In this document: positions 7,308 to 13,673 of the stretch, piece by piece
Position numbering within the stretch: position 1 is the stretch's first letter
Layout of the letters: each line of letters begins with the position of its first letter
DNA from: a virus
Reading direction: 5' to 3' (one strand)
IMG/VR virus record: IMGVR_UViG_3300021474_000009
Coordinates: 1 to 46,890 of that record
Length of the DNA: 46,890 nucleotides
Notes under the pieces: model-generated
Database searches by the model: none
What the model was told of the DNA's origin: nothing
What the model saw: only the letters and a program-made list of their open reading frames with translations
Translations under genes and position numbers: made by a program

Positions 7308-7640
7308 TCACCCCCGATAAATCCCCGGCTCTCGCGTTGCCGGCGTGCTTGGCTTCCACGGCCAGTAATCTTCGTTGAACCAGTTAGCGCCTCGGAAAAA
7401 CCTTCTGGGATCGTCAGAACCATAACTCAGAGAATTCATCCGCAGCGCGTGAATATACGATTCCCAGCTCAGAATCATGTGGTTAGTCACCTGCTCTATC
7501 GGCTGGCAAGCACTTGCAGCGTAACGCTTTATGATTTCAGTAAGTTCCGGCTCGAATAGCCAGTTGTGAATGCCGCACTTCTGACAAACAATGTGTGCAG
7601 CTACCGATGGATCTAGTCCTTCATCAGCTTGTACTCCCAT
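7308..7640 (-). CDS. Hypothetical protein (110 aa)
   Basis: ATG 7640 chosen because AAAGGAG lies upstream; a longer frame from 7667 lacks one. One CxxC pair (CQKC, residues 19-22) followed by HNW, and a C-terminal Trp/Pro-rich segment (NWFNEDYWPWKPSTP). Family not recognised. Overlaps the end of the 84-aa winged-helix-like gene and ends at the terminator, so it is the last gene of the recombination operon. Confidence 0.7.
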   Translation of the reverse strand: MGVQADEGLDPSVAAHIVCQKCGIHNWLFEPELTEIIKRYAASACQPIEQVTNHMILSWESYIHALRMNSLSYGSDDPRRFFRGANWFNEDYWPWKPSTPATREPGIYRG

Positions 7641-7867
7641 GCGCTTTTCTCCTTTCTTGGACGGCACTTGATGTGATAAGCACCGTAACGAACTTTGCGC
7701 AAATCCCTCAGTCTCGCTGTGACTGCTGCATCAGAAGTCCAGCGCCCGTAATCGCTCAAGATTGCGGATTGAATCTCCTGTGGCGTTTTCCACCCGCCTC
7801 TGCTGATGATCCTCCAAACTATGTCCCGCATTGGTGGGCTTGGCATATTGGCTAACGTTGCTTTCAA
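7613..7867 (-). CDS. Winged-helix-like small protein (84 aa)
   Basis: TTG start at 7867 with AGGAGG six bases upstream, right after the stop of the nuclease gene. The sequence reads as three helices (MRDIVWRIISRGG, TPQEIQSAILSDYG, DAAVTARLRDLRKV) and a wing (YGAYHIKCR), matching a small winged-helix DNA-binding fold. It could be a regulator or a replication/recombination accessory factor; no specific family is claimed. Confidence 0.72.
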   Translation of the reverse strand: MKATLANMPSPPMRDIVWRIISRGGWKTPQEIQSAILSDYGRWTSDAAVTARLRDLRKVRYGAYHIKCRPRKEKSAWEYKLMKD

Positions 7868-8599
7868 TCACGGCCTCCTGTCGAGCTTGTATCCTGAGCT
7901 AAGTTTCGCCTGTGCAACCCTTATGCATGAATCCCATAAGAGACTATCGTCAGTAGTGATCGGATGATACTCGAATTCTGTAGCTTCCTTTCCCCGAACC
8001 TTTCCACAATTGGGATGAAGATGGAGAATCGCCTTGCGAATCATGTCAGGCCGCTGCACTTGGTTCCAAAACTCCTCGTCGGCATCCATTGCCTCTTCGT
8101 AGCTCTGCATTTGAAGTCTCCACTTCAGAAGGCACTGCTTGGCCGCTTGTCCATATTGTTTGAATTGAGTTTTGGCGTCCAACAATGTGAACTGGCCGTT
8201 GATGTAGCAGGGAAGATCAATTGTTCCGCCAATAAGGAGATCGGTGCCTTCATGTTTATAGACACGCGTCTCTTCCATCACGCCGCAAAGCTTCAAATCG
8301 TAGCTATCACGGAATCGGAAATAACCCTTCATCCTCTCCATCACGCCATCCATAACACCGCAGCCACGCTCCTCCTCAAACTCGCGCACTGCTTGTTCCA
8401 CATCGGCCCCGGTTTCATAAGCGAGGATCGCCACGTGAACACCTTGCCCTCGGTTGGTCGCATATTCCAGATTGGCAGACGGAACCATGCTGAAATCGCA
8501 TAAGCCATTCATTGATATGACGTCGCCAGTAGCCCACACAAAATGTCCCGGAACTTCGTAGACGTGACTCTCTTCATCAAACGTGTGCGGAATGAGCAT
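7868..8599 (-). CDS. PD-(D/E)XK nuclease, recombination exonuclease candidate
   Basis: Probable 5'-3' exonuclease partner of the ERF annealing protein: it would resect double-strand ends so that ERF can anneal single strands. Visible core of the RecB/Cas4-like type: H55 in RGQGVHVAI, D128 in GGTID, D141-x-K143 in LLDAKTQ, and Q163 in the helix RLQMQSYEEA. The length of 243 aa is usual. Its start overlaps the ERF stop as TAATG, tying the two functions together in one operon. Confidence 0.85.
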   Translation of the reverse strand: MLIPHTFDEESHVYEVPGHFVWATGDVISMNGLCDFSMVPSANLEYATNRGQGVHVAILAYETGADVEQAVREFEEERGCGVMDGVMERMKGYFRFRDSYDLKLCGVMEETRVYKHEGTDLLIGGTIDLPCYINGQFTLLDAKTQFKQYGQAAKQCLLKWRLQMQSYEEAMDADEEFWNQVQRPDMIRKAILHLHPNCGKVRGKEATEFEYHPITTDDSLLWDSCIRVAQAKLSSGYKLDRRP

Positions 8600-9201
8600 T
8601 ACAATCCCTCCAGCGCATCCCGAACATCGTCGTAACGCTCAACCGTAATCTCAGCGCAACTCATGAAGCCAAACTCCTGCAAACATTTGCGCACTGCGGC
8701 AGGATCAACCTTTCGCTCAACCAACAGACTACGAAGGAGGTCAGACTTCACCTTAGGAATGTATTTAGATGACTGCTGAATCGATTTATCTGGCTGTTTC
8801 TCAGCCTTGGTCGCTGCGTCTACATCATCACCCTCAGGCGCGATACCTAATAGCGCACAAACCCCGTAGCGACGGAAGTACGTGATCGCCGCGCCTATCT
8901 CTTGCGGCCCCAGATGGAGAGGAAGAGGAAGCCCGTCGTCTCCCTTCCACTGCCCAGAGGAATGGTGGACTTGAGTTTGGAGCTTATCAGCAACAAATCC
9001 TTGCGTAATATGCATGTCGTACTTGACCAAGAGAGGAGTTGCCACCTCCATCACGTCCGCAAAATCAGCATATTTATATGTGTAGTTCCCCCCGCTCTTC
9101 GTGGGGATCTTGGCCGTCTTGCCCTTGCGGATTTTCGGCAGTTCTTTTTGAAACAATACAAGCGCAGCATCTAGCTTGTCCGTCTCTACTGACGTATGCA
9201 T
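8599..9201 (-). CDS. erf: ERF-family single-strand annealing recombinase
   Basis: Promotes annealing of complementary single strands for phage recombination and end repair, or genome circularisation. ATG 9201 preceded by TAGGAGG is preferred to the longer upstream frame. The N-terminal part has the family pattern of an ATP-independent annealase, including YKYADFADVM and the TYFRRYGVCALLGI segment followed by EGDDVDA. The C-terminal 60 residues look like a separate small helical tail (RSLLVERKVDPAAVRKCL). Upstream neighbour HNH, downstream neighbour nuclease. Confidence 0.92.
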   Translation of the reverse strand: MHTSVETDKLDAALVLFQKELPKIRKGKTAKIPTKSGGNYTYKYADFADVMEVATPLLVKYDMHITQGFVADKLQTQVHHSSGQWKGDDGLPLPLHLGPQEIGAAITYFRRYGVCALLGIAPEGDDVDAATKAEKQPDKSIQQSSKYIPKVKSDLLRSLLVERKVDPAAVRKCLQEFGFMSCAEITVERYDDVRDALEGL

Positions 9202-9209
9202 ACTTCCTC

Positions 9210-9503
9210 CTAGTGCTTTGCTGGAACTGGCTTCGTCATACTTGGCCCGTATTGGTGCTCTTTCCTGTGGCAATCTCCACATAAAGTGCGCACGTTGGCG
9301 AGGTTATCTCCGCCGATTCTCTTAGCTTTGATATGCGCCATATGATAGAGATCGGCTGAAAGCTCGTTCTCGGAATGCCAGTGGGTGAGCCTATTGCATT
9401 CTTGGCAGCGACCTTTGTCACGGTTGTAGCAGTCCCACCGAAGCTGATAGAGTTCCTTACCTTTCAGCCTTCCGGGGCGTGGCTTTGCTCTCTTGCGTAT
9501 CAT
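9210..9503 (-). CDS. HNH endonuclease (97 aa)
   Basis: Zinc-stabilised HNH nuclease: C33xxC36 and C75xxC78 frame the fold, with the His-x-Ala-His at 54-57, GGDNLANV (Asn 67, 70) and CHRKEH (H79, H83). The N-terminus is very basic for DNA contact. ATG overlaps the stop of the ribbon-helix-helix gene (ATGA). Phage HNH proteins of this size assist packaging or recombination, or are homing nucleases; proximity to ERF favours a recombination link. Confidence 0.9.
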   Translation of the reverse strand: MIRKRAKPRPGRLKGKELYQLRWDCYNRDKGRCQECNRLTHWHSENELSADLYHMAHIKAKRIGGDNLANVRTLCGDCHRKEHQYGPSMTKPVPAKH

Positions 9504-9658
9504 TTGGCTGCTGCCTTTCGGATCGCGGCTCGAATGACAGCGACGACGGAGACGCGGCCTTGCGTTGCTGCCATCTGGCGCTTGAGGGTATTGAGTACCT
9601 TCATATCCTCAGGAGTGAAATCAAAACTCATTTTGGTTGTAACCTTTGGGTCTGCCAT
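9500..9658 (-). CDS. Ribbon-helix-helix DNA-binding protein (52 aa)
   Basis: KVTTKMSFDFTPEDMKVLNTL gives the strand-helix and RVSVVAVIRAAIRKAA the second helix of an Arc/CopG-type fold, which binds DNA as a dimer through the beta strand. It is the first minus-strand gene next to the divergent promoter region, so it may regulate those promoters. The start is ATG 9658; ATG 9664 is possible. No Shine-Dalgarno sequence is seen. No other repressor candidate is visible in the window. Confidence 0.78.
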   Translation of the reverse strand: MADPKVTTKMSFDFTPEDMKVLNTLKRQMAATQGRVSVVAVIRAAIRKAAAK

Positions 9659-9676
9659 GTACATAATATAGCGCCT

Positions 9677-9706
9677 ATTATTTTTTATGTAAATACCCCT
9701 TGACAA
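9677..9706 (-). promoter_or_regulatory. Minus-strand promoter of the recombination operon
   Basis: TTGTCA (9706-9701), 18 bases, then AATAAT (9682-9677), each one mismatch from the sigma-70 consensus. Predicted start near 9670, only six bases before ATG 9664. Its -35 is the reverse complement of the plus-strand -35, so the two promoters face away from a shared centre. Confidence 0.55.
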
Positions 9707-9728
9707 ATATTATTTCCCGCGCTAATCT
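9700..9728 (+). promoter_or_regulatory. Plus-strand early promoter
   Basis: Perfect TTGACA at 9700-9705, 17 bases, then TAATCT at 9723-9728 (weak -10). CATAAT at 9729-9734 is a better -10 by sequence but at a spacing of 23. The start would be near 9735, just upstream of GGAGG and the pentapeptide gene. Confidence 0.5.
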
Positions 9729-9753
9729 CATAATTGTTTGGAGGCACCACCAA

Positions 9754-10452
9754 ATGGAAATTAAGAGTATGACCGATGTAGTCCTGTTCACTTCATCTCT
9801 GCTCACACTAAAGGCAGCAGTAGAAGAGTCCGTATCTAAAAAGGCTAATCTGTACGGGGCTAATCTGCGCGGGGCTAATCTGTACGGGGCTGATCTGCGC
9901 GCGGCTAATCTGCACGGGGCTAATCTGTACGGGGCTGATCTGCGCGGGGCTAATCTGCACGGGGCTAATCTGTACGGGGCTGATCTGCGCGGGGCTGATC
10001 TGCGCGGGGCTGATCTGCGCGGGGCTGATCTGCGCGGGGCTAATCTGTACGGGGCTGATCTGTACGCGGCTGATCTGCGCGGGGCTAATCTGTACGGGGC
10101 TGATCTGCGCGCGGATAAAAACGCAGAATTTACGGTCGCACGAATTCAGTTCATTCCTGAAACGGGATCATTCGAAGCATGGAAGCAATGCGCAAACAAG
10201 GTTATCGTAAAACTTCTGATTCCCGAAGACGCGAAGCGCAGCCACGCAACAGAGCGCAAATGCCGTGCTTCCAAGGCTGTAGTGTTGGAAGTAATCGGCG
10301 CTGAAGAGGGTATCAGCTTGCACGACTCCGAATTCATCTATCGCAAAGGGGAAACCGTTATTCCTGATTCTTTCGACGATAACCGCTGGAACACTTGCGG
10401 CAACGGTATCCACTTTTACATCACAAGATTGGAAGCGGAAAACCACAGTTAG
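9754..10452 (+). CDS. Pentapeptide-repeat protein with DUF5758-like C-terminal domain (232 aa)
   Basis: ATG 9754 is set by GGAGGCACCAC upstream. Residues 31-120 are 18 consecutive A(N/D)LXX pentapeptides (X mostly Tyr/Arg/His then Gly), which would form a right-handed quadrilateral beta-helix. Residues 121-232 are a separate domain ([41 protein letters not shown]) resembling DUF5758, often joined to such repeats in phages. Some pentapeptide proteins mimic DNA and bind gyrase; here that is only a possibility. First gene of the plus-strand operon, so probably expressed early. Confidence 0.9.
   Translation: MEIKSMTDVVLFTSSLLTLKAAVEESVSKKANLYGANLRGANLYGADLRAANLHGANLYGADLRGANLHGANLYGADLRGADLRGADLRGADLRGANLYGADLYAADLRGANLYGADLRADKNAEFTVARIQFIPETGSFEAWKQCANKVIVKLLIPEDAKRSHATERKCRASKAVVLEVIGAEEGISLHDSEFIYRKGETVIPDSFDDNRWNTCGNGIHFYITRLEAENHS
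9844..10113 (+). repeat. Tandem 15-bp coding repeat, 18 units
   Basis: Eighteen head-to-tail copies of GCTRATCTGYRCGSG, nearly identical even at silent positions, encoding the pentapeptides. Variation is limited to a few positions (AAT/GAT, TAC/CGC/CAC, GGG/GCG). Blocks of two or three units recur in the same order, so the array probably grew recently by duplication and homogenisation. Confidence 0.95.
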
Positions 10453-10464
10453 CGGAGGCACCAC

Positions 10465-10557
10465 ATGATTCTCCTATTCGCACCTTCCCTTGCAGCTCTG
10501 GTAGTGATTACAGTCCTGTGCATCTTGCCACTGTTTCAGTTCGATAAGAAAGGATGA
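10465..10557 (+). CDS. Single-span membrane micro-protein (30 aa)
   Basis: GGAGGCACCAC directly before the ATG, identical to the leader of the pentapeptide gene. The peptide is MILLFAP followed by a continuous hydrophobic helix and a short tail FDKKG. Such micro-proteins often act as inhibitors or membrane regulators in phages; nothing specific can be said. Confidence 0.65.
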   Translation: MILLFAPSLAALVVITVLCILPLFQFDKKG

Positions 10558-10560
10558 GCG

Positions 10561-10743
10561 ATGAAAATTACTTTTGATATCGAATCAACACTAAAAGGTT
10601 ATGAACCAGAATGGGATGATTGCGGTTATAGTGACTTGGATTCAGTTGAGTCCGCCCGAAACGTCATCTCCAATCTAAAAGCATTTCCGCCATGCTCCCA
10701 CAACTACCGGATCGTCAAGGTCACGCGCCAGGTGGTGAAATGA
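10561..10743 (+). CDS. Small acidic protein (60 aa)
   Basis: Starts MKITFDIESTLKGYEPEW three bases after the micro-protein stop; AAAGGATG supplies a weak ribosome-binding site. Acidic N-terminal half, more basic C-terminus. Its TGA overlaps the next ATG (ATGA). No family recognised. Confidence 0.65.
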   Translation: MKITFDIESTLKGYEPEWDDCGYSDLDSVESARNVISNLKAFPPCSHNYRIVKVTRQVVK

Positions 10744-11336
10744 AGGTTTTGGCCGCATGTGAGTTCAGTGGAGTAGTGAGGGAGTCGTTCAGGAGACTCG
10801 GGCACGATGCGTGGTCCTGTGATTTATTACCTGCGCTGGACGGAAGTAGATTTCATTACGCTTTAGATGTTTGGTCGGTTGTCGAGCACAGCAAATGGGA
10901 TTTGATGATTGCCCATCCACCTTGCACCTATCTTGCGGTCAGCGGTGCTCGCTGGTGGAAGGATCGGCCACAGGAGCAGATGTTCGCAGTGGAGTTTTTT
11001 AGGGATCTCGCTAATGCTTGCCAAATTCCGAAAATCGCAGTCGAGAACCCTATCGGAGTGATGAGTACTCTCTATCGTAAACCAGACCAGATCATTCAAC
11101 CATGGATGTTTGGTCACGGGGAAACCAAAGCGACGTGCTTGTGGCTAAAAGGCTTACCGCGGCTGAAACCGACCGCCATTGTTGATGGCAGGACACCGCG
11201 AATACATTACGAATCACCGGGAATTAGAAATGGTCTAACCCGGCAACAAAGGCGATCTATTACCTACCAAGGCATAGCCGATGCGATGGCTGAGCAATGG
11301 GGAACGGAGGCACTCCATGCAGCAGAGCAAAAGTAG
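10740..11336 (+). CDS. Compact DNA cytosine-C5 methyltransferase-like protein (198 aa)
   Basis: Motif I-like LAACEFSGVVRESF at 4-17 followed by an acidic CDLLP; motif IV HPPC at 59-62 (catalytic Cys); motif VI VENP at 101-104; and a CLWLKGLP segment. This is a phage family often annotated as cytosine methyltransferase. It is far shorter than typical C5 enzymes (over 300 aa) and lacks an obvious target-recognition domain, so it may act on a free nucleotide or a narrow DNA target. Coupled by ATGA to the gene before. Confidence 0.75.
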   Translation: MKVLAACEFSGVVRESFRRLGHDAWSCDLLPALDGSRFHYALDVWSVVEHSKWDLMIAHPPCTYLAVSGARWWKDRPQEQMFAVEFFRDLANACQIPKIAVENPIGVMSTLYRKPDQIIQPWMFGHGETKATCLWLKGLPRLKPTAIVDGRTPRIHYESPGIRNGLTRQQRRSITYQGIADAMAEQWGTEALHAAEQK

Positions 11337-11706
11337 CACACTGATAGTCATTCCATGTAGCTGTGAAGAGCTGGTATGGGGCGACACGCTACGGGAAGCA
11401 AACGATAACTTTTCGTTTCATCGCAGTGCTGCCGGACTCCATCTAGCAAAGAGGCCGATAGCTATTGCGCAGCCCATCACCCCCGAAGTCATCAGGCAGA
11501 TCAAGGCGGAGCAGAGGGGGTTGAAGATGGTGGAGGATCGCAAGAAGAGGGTAGGGTTCGCAATGCGTCCGATTGACAATGAAGATGAGATTGAAGATGG
11601 GGACGGGCTTGGGGCCATGCGTGGACTGTTCAATGCACTGCTGATTGTTGGAGGGGTTGCGATTTGCTTCTTTATCGGCTGGGCCATGCTGCACTGGGGG
11701 CACTAA
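11317..11706 (+). CDS. C-terminally anchored membrane protein (129 aa)
   Basis: ATG 11317 preceded by GGAGGCACTCC; the longer frame upstream has no site. Residues 1-50 form a small soluble part with CSC near 14-16. A charged linker follows (EDRKKR, then IDNEDEIEDGDG), and one hydrophobic helix at 104-125 ends in HWGH. The topology suggests a cytosolic domain tethered to the inner membrane. Overlaps the methyltransferase end by 20 bases. Confidence 0.75.
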   Translation: MQQSKSSTLIVIPCSCEELVWGDTLREANDNFSFHRSAAGLHLAKRPIAIAQPITPEVIRQIKAEQRGLKMVEDRKKRVGFAMRPIDNEDEIEDGDGLGAMRGLFNALLIVGGVAICFFIGWAMLHWGH

Positions 11707-11949
11707 ATGGGATATGAGATTTTTACCAACGTAGCAATCCCAGCACGAGCAGGGGTAGGAGCGCCCAGAGGCGAAGCACTTTCCACGGCGTTCAAATGCC
11801 CGGTAGGTGGTTCGTTCTTCGTTCCCGGAGGGACGTCCAGCACAGCCTCTAACGTCCTAAACCGTATGAGACGCGAGGGGATGATTTTTATTACCCGACG
11901 CAGTGTTGAAGACGGGATAGAGGGAAGAAGATTTTGGAGGATTTCGTGA
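11707..11949 (+). CDS. Possible winged-helix protein (80 aa)
   Basis: ATG follows the preceding TAA with no gap. The C-terminal half (STASNVLNRMRREGMIFITRR, then RRFWRIS) resembles the recognition helix and wing of a small DNA-binding domain. The N-terminal part contains FKCPVGGSFFVPGG. Not assigned to a family. Confidence 0.65.
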   Translation: MGYEIFTNVAIPARAGVGAPRGEALSTAFKCPVGGSFFVPGGTSSTASNVLNRMRREGMIFITRRSVEDGIEGRRFWRIS

Positions 11950-12230
11950 CCATCGTCCGAGAAGAGGTTCAGGAGCTGCCGCGATACATTTCAGATGCGG
12001 TCAACCACACCGTCCACACCAGCAGCATCAACGGCAACGAGCGACCCGTAACGCTGGCGTTCGTAGCAGTCAAGGCTGCCTTAGAGGCGCAGAGGAAACG
12101 GGGATTGCCTGAGATCATTCGCCAGCTTGAATGGCTGCGCGTAAATATGCCCGAGTTGGCCGGTATTGATGTAGACCTGGCAATTGTTCACCTGAACCGT
12201 GCTGAGCGGTGGGTAAAGGAGGGGTTGTGA
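11946..12230 (+). CDS. Helical protein (94 aa)
   Basis: GTG start at 11946 with GGAGG six bases upstream, overlapping the stop before it as GTGA. Predominantly alpha-helical with amphipathic stretches (AFVAVKAALEAQRKRG, IIRQLEWLRVNMPEL). No motif recognised. Confidence 0.7.
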   Translation: MTIVREEVQELPRYISDAVNHTVHTSSINGNERPVTLAFVAVKAALEAQRKRGLPEIIRQLEWLRVNMPELAGIDVDLAIVHLNRAERWVKEGL

Positions 12231-12415
12231 GCGTAAGACTGTACCAGTTCTACAACTTCATCGTAGGAAAATATGGAGAGCCATTCCGCCTATGCGATGA
12301 ATGCTACAAGAAGCAACCCGTACCGGAGCCATGCTGCATTAATAGAATGGCTGACGGAGCAATAGGTTCATGCCAGGGGCATGACCATTCGGAGGCGCCC
12401 GATGACAACAAATAG
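12227..12415 (+). CDS. Cys/His-rich micro-protein (62 aa)
   Basis: GTG start overlapping the previous stop (GTGA) with AGGAGG upstream. CDEC near residues 23-26 and CC near 36-37, and later C and HxH (CQGHDH), could bind one or two zinc ions. Function unknown. Confidence 0.7.
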   Translation: MSVRLYQFYNFIVGKYGEPFRLCDECYKKQPVPEPCCINRMADGAIGSCQGHDHSEAPDDNK

Positions 12416-12692
12416 AGGCTATCCCACCCGAGAGGTATGCATGGGTCCAGACGTCAGGGAGTTTCGGTTTCAGGAGGAGCCAGCAGAAGAGGTTGAACAT
12501 TGTGAATGCGGAGCAGTGGTTGAGGTCAAGGGACGCCTGTGTGACGACTGCACTGCACTTCCGTTCTGTCGGTTCTGCTTCTCTGAATACCCAGGCTACA
12601 AGCTTGTTCCTTGCTACGATGCACCGTGCTCTAGTTGTGGTACTGGACATTTCGTTTATCGACTTGAGCTGGATGAAATGGAGAATGGATGA
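12402..12692 (+). CDS. Multi-zinc-knuckle small protein (96 aa)
   Basis: ATG after GGAGGCGCCCG. Ten cysteines in pairs: HCEC, CDDC, CRFC and CSSC, spread over residues 34-80, indicate at least two zinc sites. The Glu-rich N-terminal region and C-terminal LELDEMENG make it acidic. No catalytic motif. Stop overlaps the next start. Confidence 0.72.
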   Translation: MTTNRGYPTREVCMGPDVREFRFQEEPAEEVEHCECGAVVEVKGRLCDDCTALPFCRFCFSEYPGYKLVPCYDAPCSSCGTGHFVYRLELDEMENG

Positions 12693-12991
12693 TGGGATAT
12701 CGGATAAAGGTCTCAGGCAAGAGTGGAGCGGAGAGGGTTTCGGGATGGCCTACATCTAACCCACATATTTGGGTCACGCGCAGCTTAGATGATAAGAGCC
12801 GATTTACGGTAACACATCGCTCCTCGGGGAAGGCGCTCGCCCACAATATGGAAACGCGGGAAATGGCTGATATCGCCGCTAATGTATTTGCGCAGTTCCC
12901 GATAGACTGGTCAGCGGACAAACCCGATCCTAAGAATTTCAAGGATGTGCTCATAGATATTCGCACTGCATTTAACGGTCATCCACGATGA
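12689..12991 (+). CDS. Hypothetical protein (100 aa)
   Basis: Starts MMGYRIKVSGKSGAERVSGW through an ATGA overlap. Mixed beta strands then an amphipathic helix (MADIAANVFAQF). No recognised family. Coupled to the 55-aa gene through another ATGA. Confidence 0.7.
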   Translation: MMGYRIKVSGKSGAERVSGWPTSNPHIWVTRSLDDKSRFTVTHRSSGKALAHNMETREMADIAANVFAQFPIDWSADKPDPKNFKDVLIDIRTAFNGHPR

Positions 12992-13155
12992 TCCGCCCCG
13001 AGTGGAAAGCACAACTGGATAGGCTTTGTGGGCCTGTAGTGCGGACTTTGGTGAAGCAAGAGGGGAAACCCTTATCCGGCACCAACGAAGATCACTTGGA
13101 GACGCTGGACGCGATTGGCGAGGAGTTTTTGAAGGAGTTTGGAGAGGTGGAATGA
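12988..13155 (+). CDS. Small acidic-tailed protein (55 aa)
   Basis: ATG overlaps the previous stop (ATGA) and its own TGA overlaps the next ATG. Begins MIRPEWKAQLDRLCG and ends in a Glu-rich helix (AIGEEFLKEFGEVE). The chain of start/stop overlaps is the main evidence. Function unknown. Confidence 0.6.
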   Translation: MIRPEWKAQLDRLCGPVVRTLVKQEGKPLSGTNEDHLETLDAIGEEFLKEFGEVE

Positions 13156-13235
13156 TTGCTGTGCTTCGATGTGGGTCGCGAGACTGTCAGATACGCCCCG
13201 ATCCGTTCTGGTGGGTTGTCGCGGACTTTATGTAG
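13152..13235 (+). CDS. Micro-ORF (27 aa)
   Basis: ATG overlaps the upstream TGA (ATGA). Reads MIAVLRCGSRDCQIRP and ends FWWVVADFM. Two Cys and a Trp-rich tail. Position supports translation, but the size makes it uncertain. Confidence 0.4.
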   Translation: MIAVLRCGSRDCQIRPDPFWWVVADFM

Positions 13236-13293
13236 TTGGTATCGGGAATCGATTACGGCTCGGAGCACAGCAATGGTTTCATCGGAGGCAAGG

Positions 13294-13377
13294 ATGAGCG
13301 ACAAGAAACTAAAGCTCATGTATTTGGCTATGGCGCTCCTGATATGGATCGTCATGCTCATCTCATTCTGGACGTAA
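13294..13377 (+). CDS. Single-span membrane micro-protein (27 aa)
   Basis: GGAGGCAAGG precedes this ATG; an in-frame ATG at 13273 would give a 34-aa form. Sequence is MSDKKLK followed by one hydrophobic helix to the end. The second such micro-protein in this operon (compare 10465-10557). Confidence 0.6.
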   Translation: MSDKKLKLMYLAMALLIWIVMLISFWT

Positions 13378-13390
13378 TCGGAGGCATTGA

Positions 13391-13615
13391 ATGAAGCAGA
13401 GTAGCGAATTTGTCCACAAAGCAGGGTGCGGAAACAGTGATGAATATGACCATGTGGTTCCTTGTAGCTGCCAGCCATCCTCCGCCGATCCTGCGCCAAC
13501 AGGTTGGACGGACAGAGATGTTATCGAAGCATCAAAAGAGGCCGACGATTCCACTACGGTGTGCAAGTTAGTAGATGAGAGGTCACGTGCGCGTGTTGTA
13601 TGCAAATGCAGTTGA
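13391..13615 (+). CDS. Cys-containing small protein (74 aa)
   Basis: ATG follows GGAGGCATTGA. Cys residues in KAGCG, CSC and a terminal CKCS. Contains the peptide ADPAPTG, encoded by a 17-bp segment repeated in the next gene. Polar and charged, probably small and metal-binding. Function unknown. Confidence 0.65.
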   Translation: MKQSSEFVHKAGCGNSDEYDHVVPCSCQPSSADPAPTGWTDRDVIEASKEADDSTTVCKLVDERSRARVVCKCS

Positions 13616-13673
13616 ATAATAACCCGCTATGCAAGCTGCGAACTTCAGTAGAAGGGGCCGATCCTGCGCCAAC
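13484..13673 (+). repeat. Repeat pair GCCGATCCTGCGCCAAC
   Basis: The same 17 bases occur at 13484-13500 and 13657-13673, in frame with ADPAPTG in two successive genes. A related core, CCTGAGCCAAC, occurs twice more at 14931 and 15232. Confidence 0.85.

Noticed and set aside
9844-10113. CRISPR-like repeat array
   Set aside because: Fifteen-base units without spacers, in frame with pentapeptides; a coding repeat, not CRISPR.
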